Source: Dorea sp. (GTDB lineage Bacteria > Bacillota_A > Clostridia > Lachnospirales > Lachnospiraceae). Taken from it: a stretch of 6,225 nt of DNA. The position numbers and the translations under genes are program-made. The notes under the pieces are model-generated. The model ran no database searches. It worked only from the letters and a program-made list of their open reading frames with translations, and was not told the origin of the DNA. The DNA is taken from assembly GCA_016295505.1 (NCBI GenBank), contig JAEDLC010000107.1, positions 1-6,225 on the forward strand. The letters are read 5' to 3'. Below, piece after piece: positions 1-5,236 of this stretch. How positions within the stretch are numbered: the stretch's first letter is position 1; each line of letters begins with the position of its first letter.

Positions 1-772
1 GAAATTTGTCGATGATGATCTCAATGTGTTTTGGTCGGATGTCTACCTGTTTTGCAAGGGCAATCTGGTAGGCCTCCTGTACGAGAGGTTCATATTCGGC
101 CGTTTTTTCGGGGTCTGCGCGCAGCTCACCGATGGTGTTGTCGTAGGCTGCGGTTGCAACGTTGTATGCACAGTTTAAGATGTATTTTCTCCAGATGGCC
201 TGTTCAATGTCAGGAGCACATTTGTGGTCAATACCTGCACCCGTAAGAATGTCAGAAACTTCGGAGACAGCCCGTGCCTGTAAAGCGTCGGCATTTTTGA
301 TTCCTATGTACAGATTGGCGAACTTACCCTGCTGTGTAATGGAATAGTCGGCATTGGCAAATGCAACGATATAGATCAGAGAGTCTACAACCGTTCCCTG
401 GTGCAGTATATTCCGAATCCGGTCTCCCGGGTCGGTTCCGTTCATAACAGGAATGATCACGGTATGCTCCGTGACAGCCTGTGCCATACTCCGGCATACT
501 TCTTCCAACGAGTAATTTTTTACACAGACAAAGATGTAATCCTGCTCTTCCATATCTTCTACAGGAACGATTTTTTCCGGAAATGCGGTAATCTCTCCGT
601 TATAGTCACTGTGAAGGACCAGTCCGTGATTCTGAAGGGCCTCCTTTCGCTTTCCCCTGGCGGCAAGTGTGACATGCGGATAATGTTTTGCGAGCATTCC
701 GGCAATGTATCCGCCAACTCCGCCTATGCCGACAACTGCTATCTTTTTATCTGTTAATAATGTCTGATTCAT
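1..772 (-). CDS. panE: Ketopantoate reductase family protein (PanE/ApbA-like), C-terminus cut by window edge
   Basis: I translated the minus strand by eye: 257 codons are open from the ATG at 772-770 to position 1, with no stop. The family (2-dehydropantoate 2-reductase) uses NADPH to reduce ketopantoate to pantoate in the cytoplasm, on the route to pantothenate and CoA. Visible landmarks: a Rossmann GxGxxG motif (GIGGVG, residues 15-20), the CVK motif with K85, the NG pair N111-G112, and W194-R-K196 followed by N200 and N204. These match the lysine and asparagine catalytic/binding pattern known from E. coli PanE. Family members are about 300-315 residues, so roughly 50 C-terminal residues are missing. 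The start is supported by GAGGAG nine bases upstream. The gene is divergent from the transporter. Many PanE homologues reduce other 2-keto acids, and several genomes carry paralogues, so the family is sure but true pantoate synthesis is only likely. Confidence 0.88.
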   Translation of the reverse strand, partial: MNQTLLTDKKIAVVGIGGVGGYIAGMLAKHYPHVTLAARGKRKEALQNHGLVLHSDYNGEITAFPEKIVPVEDMEEQDYIFVCVKNYSLEEVCRSMAQAVTEHTVIIPVMNGTDPGDRIRNILHQGTVVDSLIYIVAFANADYSITQQGKFANLYIGIKNADALQARAVSEVSDILTGAGIDHKCAPDIEQAIWRKYILNCAYNVATAAYDNTIGELRADPEKTAEYEPLVQEAYQIALAKQVDIRPKHIEIIIDKF

Positions 773-781
773 AATCTTTCA

Positions 782-787
782 CTCCTC
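782..787 (-). promoter_or_regulatory. Ribosome binding site of the panE-like gene
   Basis: On the minus strand the bases read GAGGAG, followed by nine bases and then ATG. This fixes the start ahead of residues MNQTLLTDKK, about ten residues before the usual PanE N-terminal beta strand, so the short N-terminal extension appears to be real. Confidence 0.75.
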
Positions 788-797
788 TTTTCCACTT

Positions 798-827
798 ATT
801 GTACTACATCAGCAGTGAAAATGTACA
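798..827 (-). promoter_or_regulatory. Candidate promoter of the panE-like gene with embedded operator-like 10-mer
   Basis: On the minus strand a TACAAT -10 hexamer (798-803) lies 18 bases after a weak -35, TGTACA (822-827). The -10 sits in a region reading ATGTAGTACA (800-809 on the minus strand). The same ten bases form the centre of the large palindrome in front of the aldehyde dehydrogenase operon. The -35 matches consensus only 4 of 6, so the promoter may be weak or need activation. It was assigned by eye. Confidence 0.5.
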
Positions 828-855
828 GGAAAAGAATCACCCTGCAAGAAAGAGG

Positions 856-884
856 TTGAAAAATCTTTGTTTTCCATATATATT
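856..884 (+). promoter_or_regulatory. Candidate sigma-A promoter for the DMT transporter
   Basis: TTGAAA (856-861), a 17-base spacer, then TATATT (879-884) gives a good housekeeping-type promoter about 60 bases before the transporter start. It faces away from the panE-like gene, making 773-944 a divergent control region. Confidence 0.55.
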
Positions 885-912
885 TTTAGGGTGAGCAACT
901 GTGAAAATAGTT

Positions 913-918
913 TATAAT
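913..918 (+). promoter_or_regulatory. Second candidate -10 element (TATAAT) for the DMT transporter
   Basis: A perfect TATAAT lies 26 bases before the transporter start. No convincing -35 is found 16-18 bases upstream (the best is GTGAGC at 891-896), and there is no TGn extension. It is therefore an alternative to, not a replacement for, the promoter at 856-884. Confidence 0.35.
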
Positions 919-944
919 TCAAAAGTAATAAGGATGGTCATCTT

Positions 945-1874
945 ATGAAAAAAGATACATTAACGATTACAAAACCGGGTATGGTCTGCGCTGTAGCTCT
1001 GCTGTGCTGCCTGCTCTGGGGAAGTGCATTCCCGAGTATCAAAATAGGATACCGACTTTTTGAGATTGCAGAAAGTGATTCGATGTCACAGCTTCTGTTT
1101 GCAGGATACCGGTTTTCACTGGCGGGAATCATGGTGATCGTGATTGGCAGCTTTATGAGCGGACGTATTCTGTGCCCGAAATGTTCTTCCTGGTCGATGG
1201 TGATCAGGCTTGGAGCGGTGCAGACGATCTTTCAATATGTTTTTTTCTATATGGGACTGGCACATACAACAGGGGTGAAGTCTTCGATCATTACCGCCTC
1301 CAATGTGTTCTTTGCTATTTTTTTGTCAGCAGTGGTCTTTCGTGAAAAGATTACTCCCGGCAAAATGACAGGCTGTATCATCGGATTCGCAGGGGTTGTG
1401 CTGATCAATCTTACAGGTGCCGGAATCGATCTGAATCTGTCATTTGCAGGAGAAGGAGCCATTATGCTGTCGGCGTTTGCGTCTGCGTTATCTTCGGTAT
1501 TGATCAAACGGTATTCGGCGAAAGAAGATACATTTACCCTGTGCGGTTATCAGTTTTTGTTTGGCGGAGTTGTGCTTTCTGTGATCGGACTTGCCGGCGG
1601 CGGCAGGGTGAGTGGTTTTACAGCTGCGTCAGCAATACTTCTTGCATACATGGGCCTGATATCTGCGGTTGCATACTCGCTCTGGAGTCTGCTGCTTTCC
1701 TGTAATCCGGTAGGAAAAGTAGCGATCTTCGGGTTCAGTAATCCGATGTTTGGAGTGATTCTGTCAGCATTATTGCTGGGAGAAAAGAATCAGGCATTCA
1801 CTATTCGGGGAGTAACAGCTCTGTTTCTGGTGTGTGTCGGCATCTGTATGGTGAATAAAAGTCAGAGTGCTTAG
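945..1874 (+). CDS. EamA/DMT-family transporter (ten-helix drug/metabolite transporter)
   Basis: This 309-residue integral membrane protein has two EamA-type halves of five predicted helices each. Approximate helices: 14-36, 50-70, 85-105, 112-133, 141-158, 170-188, 199-217, 226-250, 257-278 and 286-304. Family hallmarks are the LLWGSAFP motif near residues 23-30 in helix 1, FREK followed by GFAGVVLI (132-154) at the end of the first half, and the NPMFGVILSALLLGE segment (266-280) in the second. Length is typical for the family. DMT proteins usually export amino acids, metabolites or drugs, and substrate cannot be read from sequence. An AAGGAT ribosome binding site (930-935) stands nine bases before ATG. 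No terminator is visible before the regulator gene 137 bases downstream, so some read-through is possible. It may move a product of the neighbouring pathway, but that rests on proximity only. Confidence 0.85.
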   Translation: MKKDTLTITKPGMVCAVALLCCLLWGSAFPSIKIGYRLFEIAESDSMSQLLFAGYRFSLAGIMVIVIGSFMSGRILCPKCSSWSMVIRLGAVQTIFQYVFFYMGLAHTTGVKSSIITASNVFFAIFLSAVVFREKITPGKMTGCIIGFAGVVLINLTGAGIDLNLSFAGEGAIMLSAFASALSSVLIKRYSAKEDTFTLCGYQFLFGGVVLSVIGLAGGGRVSGFTAASAILLAYMGLISAVAYSLWSLLLSCNPVGKVAIFGFSNPMFGVILSALLLGEKNQAFTIRGVTALFLVCVGICMVNKSQSA

Positions 1875-1916
1875 ACTGGAGACAGGGATGGATATTAAGA
1901 TAATTTCGGATATTAC

Positions 1917-1946
1917 TTGTAAATCGTCTGAACAGTCTGCTATAAT
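1917..1946 (+). promoter_or_regulatory. Extended -10 promoter for the GntR-type regulator
   Basis: A perfect TATAAT (1941-1946) is directly preceded by TGC, giving an extended -10 (TGnTATAAT). A partial -35, TTGTAA (1917-1922), lies 18 bases upstream. The expected transcript would start near 1952 with a leader of about 60 bases. A GTCTG direct repeat (1926-1930 and 1935-1939) lies in the spacer. I see no copy here of the palindrome found before the operon, so there is no visible sign of autoregulation through that site. Confidence 0.65.
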
Positions 1947-2011
1947 AGATTCAATGTTGCATGTTCCGGGCGGGGGCATGAATGAGAATATGGTATGGAA
2001 AGTGATGACAC

Positions 2012-2728
2012 ATGGAAAATAATAATTTGTTTGCGGAGCTTCCGAAGGGATCCATCTCAGAGATCCTCGTGAAGAGAATTACGGATGCGCTGATCAGCGG
2101 TGAACTGAAGCCGGGCGACAAGATCCCGACAGAAGTGGAGTTTAGCGAAAAGCTTGGGGTAAGCCGTAATGCGGTCAGAGAGGCACTGAAGGTTCTGGTT
2201 GCGTTTGGAGTCCTTGAGATCCGGCGTTCGGAAGGCACCTTTGTTGTGGAAGAGTATAATAATAAGCTTCTGGATCCGCTGTTGTACGGATTGATTCTGT
2301 CAGAGCATTCGATGGAAGAGCTTCTGGAAGTGAAGATTGCAGTTGCAAATTCAGTATTGTATCTGGCAATTCTGAACGCTTCTGACGAAGAGATACGTAA
2401 GCTTCGTGGGTACGGACTGGAATTTCAGAAGATTATGAATGAAGTTCCTGCGGATATTGAAGGAATGTATCAGGCAAGTAAGAAATTTAACGAATATCTG
2501 AGTGAGATATCCAAGAACCGTATGCTGTATCAGCTGGACAGTATCGTGCGGAAGATTGCGTCGTTTACCAGACACAAGGCAATTGAGGTATCTGTTGAGA
2601 GAAATATGCTGAATGCACTTCCGGATAATTATCTGAAAGAGGTGGATATTCTGGAGGCAAGAGATAAGAAAGCGATTGCGGACTTCATGGACGAACGTCT
2701 GAAGCTGTGGCAGGAGCTGTTGCTGTAA
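2012..2728 (+). CDS. GntR family (FadR subfamily) transcriptional regulator with FCD-like domain
   Basis: This 238-residue cytoplasmic DNA-binding protein has an N-terminal winged helix-turn-helix (about residues 14-80). Key signatures are ELKPGDKIPTEVEF (31-44), the recognition region LGVSRNAVREALKVL (48-62) and the wing RRSEGTFVV (71-79). The all-helical C-terminal part (about 100-235) matches FCD length and layout, where an acid or acyl-type effector would bind. The usual metal-binding Asp/His positions appear to be S156, N160, Y207 and R229, so it probably works without metal. The ATG start is fixed by an in-frame TGA at 2006-2008; the ribosome site is a modest GGAAAG (1997-2002). It sits just upstream of, and in line with, the aldehyde dehydrogenase operon but is separated from it by a terminator. 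It most likely controls that operon, as a repressor or activator in response to a pathway intermediate. Family sure, target inferred. Confidence 0.92.
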   Translation: MENNNLFAELPKGSISEILVKRITDALISGELKPGDKIPTEVEFSEKLGVSRNAVREALKVLVAFGVLEIRRSEGTFVVEEYNNKLLDPLLYGLILSEHSMEELLEVKIAVANSVLYLAILNASDEEIRKLRGYGLEFQKIMNEVPADIEGMYQASKKFNEYLSEISKNRMLYQLDSIVRKIASFTRHKAIEVSVERNMLNALPDNYLKEVDILEARDKKAIADFMDERLKLWQELLL

Positions 2729-2785
2729 AAGTGATTTTGAACAGGAATTGATAAAAAAATGTCAAAAGTGTTAAAAAATAGACGC

Positions 2786-2837
2786 AAATAACCTTTGAAA
2801 TTGTGCGATATGCACAAAAAACGAAGGTTATTTTTTT
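2786..2837 (+). terminator. Intrinsic terminator after the GntR gene, with a nested inner hairpin
   Basis: AAATAACCTT (2786-2795) pairs perfectly with AAGGTTATTT (2824-2833), and the run of seven T residues (2831-2837) follows. The loop itself contains a second inverted repeat, TTGTGC (2801-2806) with GCACAA (2812-2817), giving a two-tier stem. It ends the regulator transcript and insulates the operon downstream. The opposite strand has no comparable T-run, so it works in one direction. Confidence 0.8.
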
Positions 2838-2849
2838 ATGTAATGCCGA

Positions 2850-2889
2850 TTGAAATGATATGTGCAATGTAGTACATTGTACATATAAC
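2850..2889 (+). promoter_or_regulatory. Promoter region of the aldehyde dehydrogenase-ptb-buk operon
   Basis: Two readings are possible. In the first, TTGAAA (2850-2855) and TACATT (2873-2878) are separated by 17 bases. In the second, TATAAC (2884-2889) is the -10, with a poor -35 TGTGCA (2861-2866) 17 bases upstream. The first has the better -35 and the second the better -10. Either way the palindrome at 2858-2886 covers the core promoter, so a protein bound there would be expected to block RNA polymerase. Confidence 0.6.
2858..2886 (+). promoter_or_regulatory. 29-bp near-perfect palindrome, probable operator of the GntR-type regulator
   Basis: The left arm ATATGTGCAATGTA (2858-2871), a single central G (2872) and the right arm TACATTGTACATAT (2873-2886) pair at 13 of 14 positions. 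The only mismatch is G2864 opposite T2880. The centre reads GT-AGT-AC (2869-2875), matching the GT-N-AC core recognised by FadR-type GntR proteins. It lies between the regulator's terminator and the operon start and overlaps the candidate -10. As single-stranded RNA it could also fold, but no T-run follows and it lies at or before the likely transcript start, so a protein operator is the better reading. Confidence 0.72.
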
Positions 2890-2904
2890 GTTAGAGTTTA
2901 CGCT

Positions 2905-2914
2905 TAAGGAGGAG
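2905..2914 (+). promoter_or_regulatory. Strong ribosome binding site of the aldehyde dehydrogenase gene
   Basis: TAAGGAGGAG carries the full AAGGAGG core (2906-2912), seven bases before ATG at 2920. It is the strongest ribosome site in the window and fits heavy translation of this gene. Confidence 0.85.
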
Positions 2915-2919
2915 TCGAA

Positions 2920-4287
2920 ATGGAAGCAAAGGAATATGTATTAGATCTCATTCAGAAGGGAAGAGTTGCACAGCAAGAATTTGAACAGTTCTCACAGGAA
3001 GATGTAGATAAAGCAGTACGTGCTATCGGAAAGATCATCTATGACAACGGAGAGATGCTGGCAAAGATGGCTGTAGAAGAGACACGTATGGGTGTCTATG
3101 AAGATAAGATCAAGAAAAACAAAGGAAAAGCAAAAGCCGTATGGGCAAAATTAAAAGGTGTTAAGAGCCGTGGAATCATCGAGTATGATGATGCAGAAGG
3201 TATTGTAAAGGTTGCAAAACCGATTGGTGTAATCGGTGTTGTATCTCCGACAACAAACCCGACCATGACACCGATGCAGAATGCAATGATCGCATTAAAA
3301 GGTGGTAATGCAATTATCGTTGGACCACATCCACGTGCAAAGAAGACAGGTGTTGAGACTGTTAACTTAATGAGACAGGCTTTAAAAGAGGTTGGAGCTC
3401 CTGAAGATCTGATCCAGATCGTACCGGAACCGACCGTTGAAATCTCTGGTCTGATCATGTCAGAATGTGATGCATGTATCTCTACTGGTGGTCCTGGAAT
3501 GGTAAAAGCTGCATACTCAAGCGGAAAACCGGCATTCGGTGTTGGAGCTGGTAACGTTCAGACACTGGTTGACAGAGATGCTGATATTGCAGACGTAGCT
3601 CAGAAGGTTGTAGTAAGCCGTATCTATGATAACGGTGTTCTCTGTACCTGTGAGCAGTGCGTACATGTTCCGGTTGAGAAGTATGATGAGCTGGTAGCAG
3701 AGCTTGTAAAACTGGGTGCTCACTATATCAGCGAGCCTGCAGATGTAGATGCTTTAAGAAAGGGTATGTTCCCGACAGGCTCTATCAATAAAGATGTTGT
3801 TGGTGCATCACCGGCATTTATCGCTAAGACAGCAGGACTTGAGTGTCCGGAAGAAGCAAAACTGCTTCTCGTTAAGATCGAGAAATATGGTGCAGACGAA
3901 TACCTCGCAAAAGAGAAACTTTGCCCGGTACTTGCAATCAGAGCTTATGACACATGGGAAGAGGCTGTAGATGTAGCTGTTACAAACCTGAAGAACGAGG
4001 GTGCAGGACACAGTGCAGTTGTTCACTCCAATACAAAAGAGCATGTGGAATATGCAGCAGAGTTACTTCCGGTATCTCGTGTTGGTGTTAACATGATCGG
4101 ATCATCCGGACTTGGCGGAGGACTTGACAACGGTCTGAATCCGACAGCTACTCTTGGATGCGGAACATGGGGCAATAACTCTATCTCTGAGAACTTATGG
4201 TGGCATAATCTTGTTAACATCGCAAGAATCGCATATAGATTACCAGACAAACCGATCCCGACAGACGAAGAGATCTGGGCAGAATAG
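2920..4287 (+). CDS. CoA-acylating aldehyde dehydrogenase (EutE/AdhE-N/SucD/SauS-like)
   Basis: This 455-residue cytoplasmic enzyme is predicted to catalyse aldehyde + CoA + NAD(P)+ to acyl-CoA + NAD(P)H, and is usually reversible. Landmarks: GVIGVVSPTTNPTMTP (103-118), the nucleotide/CoA-site region LKGGNAIIVGPHPRAKK (126-142), STGGPGMVKAAYSSGKP (188-204), the catalytic-cysteine segment DNGVLCTCEQC (237-247) with C242 as the probable nucleophile, KEKLCPVLA (331-339), GHSAVVHS (363-370) and LGCGTWGNNSISENLWWHN (412-430). The last strongly recalls the dehydrogenase half of AdhE. It lacks an alcohol dehydrogenase domain and shows no obvious N-terminal microcompartment targeting peptide. It is first in an operon with phosphotransacylase and kinase genes, so it probably runs toward acyl-CoA and feeds ATP formation. 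C244 and C247 next to C242 are unusual. Substrate unknown: butyraldehyde, succinate semialdehyde and sulfoacetaldehyde are all handled by relatives. Class is firm, substrate is not. Confidence 0.9.
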   Translation: MEAKEYVLDLIQKGRVAQQEFEQFSQEDVDKAVRAIGKIIYDNGEMLAKMAVEETRMGVYEDKIKKNKGKAKAVWAKLKGVKSRGIIEYDDAEGIVKVAKPIGVIGVVSPTTNPTMTPMQNAMIALKGGNAIIVGPHPRAKKTGVETVNLMRQALKEVGAPEDLIQIVPEPTVEISGLIMSECDACISTGGPGMVKAAYSSGKPAFGVGAGNVQTLVDRDADIADVAQKVVVSRIYDNGVLCTCEQCVHVPVEKYDELVAELVKLGAHYISEPADVDALRKGMFPTGSINKDVVGASPAFIAKTAGLECPEEAKLLLVKIEKYGADEYLAKEKLCPVLAIRAYDTWEEAVDVAVTNLKNEGAGHSAVVHSNTKEHVEYAAELLPVSRVGVNMIGSSGLGGGLDNGLNPTATLGCGTWGNNSISENLWWHNLVNIARIAYRLPDKPIPTDEEIWAE

Positions 4288-4307
4288 GCAGCACAGGAGA
4301 CTGGATT

Positions 4308-5225
4308 ATGATTCGTAGTTTTGAAGAATTAATTGAGAAAGTACAGAATGGGGAGCCACAGACGTTGTCTGTGGCTGTTGCCCAGGATGCAGACGTTCTT
4401 ATGTCCGTCTGGAATGCATATCAGAACCGCATCATTAAAGGTGCATATCTGGTAGGAAATGAAAAAGAGATCCGGGAAATTGCGGCAGAACATGAGATTG
4501 ATCTGTCAAAATTTGAAATCGTAAATGAGGAAGAAAAACCGGAAGCATGTGCAACGGCAATCAAGCTGGTTAGAGAAGGAAAGGCTTCTCTTCCGATGAA
4601 AGGATTTGTTGATACTTCAGTTGCACTGAAGGCTTTACTGAATAAAGAGTATGGACTTCGTACAGGAAATCTGATCTGCCATGTGGGACTGATGGAGGTT
4701 CCTGGATTTGACCGGATGTTCTTACTCAGTGACTCTGCCATGACGATTGCGCCGACATTGGAGCAGAAAGTGGATCTTATCAAGGCATGTGTTGACATTG
4801 CACACGCAATGGGTAATGAGAATCCGAAGGTTGCAGTTCTCTGTGCCGTAGAAAAGGTAAACCCGAAGATGCCTGCAACACTGGATGCTGCAGAGCTTAC
4901 CAGAATGAATGAAGAAGGCGAGATTACCGGATGTATGGTAAAAGGACCTCTTGCAATGGACAATGCAGTTTCTGTGGAGGCTGCACATCACAAGGGAATC
5001 GATCATCCGGTAGCCGGAAATGCAGATATTCTGATCACACCGGATATCGAAGCCGGAAATATTCTGAATAAGTCAATGGAATATTTTGCAAAATGCAGAA
5101 AAGCCGGATGTATTATGGGCGCTGCCAAACCAATGGTACTTACCTCACGTGCAAGTTCTGATGAGTCCAAGATGAATTCTATTGCACTTGCGGTTCTTGC
5201 AGCGCAGGAAATGAATAAGAATTAA
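4308..5225 (+). CDS. ptb: Phosphate acyltransferase, phosphate butyryltransferase-like
   Basis: This 305-residue cytoplasmic enzyme is predicted to exchange CoA for phosphate: acyl-CoA + Pi to acyl-phosphate + CoA. It fits the Ptb/Pta family of about 300 residues. Recognisable blocks: PMKGFVDT (96-103), NKEYGLRTGNLICHV (112-126), SDSAMTIAPTLEQKV (141-155), VEKVNPKMPATLDA (181-194), GPLAMDNAVS (213-222), VAGNADILITPDIEAGN (235-251) and VLTSRASS (277-284). These match the Ptb branch better than acetate Pta. AGGAGA (4295-4300), seven bases before ATG, supports the start. It begins 20 bases after the dehydrogenase stop and is followed at once by the kinase gene, so the three are almost surely one transcript. 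The natural acyl group may not be butyryl, given the atypical kinase beside it. Symbol given by homology to Ptb. Confidence 0.88.
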   Translation: MIRSFEELIEKVQNGEPQTLSVAVAQDADVLMSVWNAYQNRIIKGAYLVGNEKEIREIAAEHEIDLSKFEIVNEEEKPEACATAIKLVREGKASLPMKGFVDTSVALKALLNKEYGLRTGNLICHVGLMEVPGFDRMFLLSDSAMTIAPTLEQKVDLIKACVDIAHAMGNENPKVAVLCAVEKVNPKMPATLDAAELTRMNEEGEITGCMVKGPLAMDNAVSVEAAHHKGIDHPVAGNADILITPDIEAGNILNKSMEYFAKCRKAGCIMGAAKPMVLTSRASSDESKMNSIALAVLAAQEMNKN

Positions 5226-5229
5226 GGAG
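5224..5229 (+). promoter_or_regulatory. Kinase ribosome binding site overlapping the upstream stop codon
   Basis: AAGGAG (5224-5229) shares its two A bases with the TAA stop of the ptb-like gene (5223-5225) and stands seven bases before ATG at 5237. This close arrangement suggests translational coupling and similar output of transferase and kinase. Confidence 0.75.
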
Positions 5230-5236
5230 CAATTTT

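Noticed and set aside
31..347. Two overlapping short plus-strand frames at the left edge
   Set aside because: Both are antisense to the panE-like coding region, with low-complexity Arg/Cys-rich or featureless translations.
401..757. Plus-strand open frame of 118 codons
   Set aside because: It lies wholly antisense to the panE-like gene, whose minus-strand translation shows clear Rossmann and catalytic motifs. No ribosome site or recognisable protein features.
1890..1915. GGATATTA direct repeat (1890-1897 and 1908-1915) before the regulator promoter
   Set aside because: An 8-base AT-rich repeat with 18-base spacing is easily due to chance, and it does not resemble the operator palindrome.
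2858..2886. Palindrome as a second transcription terminator or riboswitch stem
   Set aside because: No T-run follows, it overlaps the promoter rather than lying within a transcribed leader, and a proper terminator already exists at 2786-2837.
3096..3458. Minus-strand open frame of 120 codons inside the dehydrogenase gene
   Set aside because: Shadow of a strongly conserved coding region; no ribosome site or promoter of its own seen.
2920..4287. Dehydrogenase as part of a bacterial microcompartment
   Set aside because: No shell-protein gene in the window and no obvious amphipathic targeting extension. The partner transferase is Ptb-like, not PduL-like. Shell genes outside the window cannot be excluded.
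4421..4963. Minus-strand open frame of 180 codons inside the transferase gene
   Set aside because: The plus-strand frame encodes an intact Ptb family protein. The antisense product is Ser/Ile-rich and resembles no family I know, as expected for a shadow frame.
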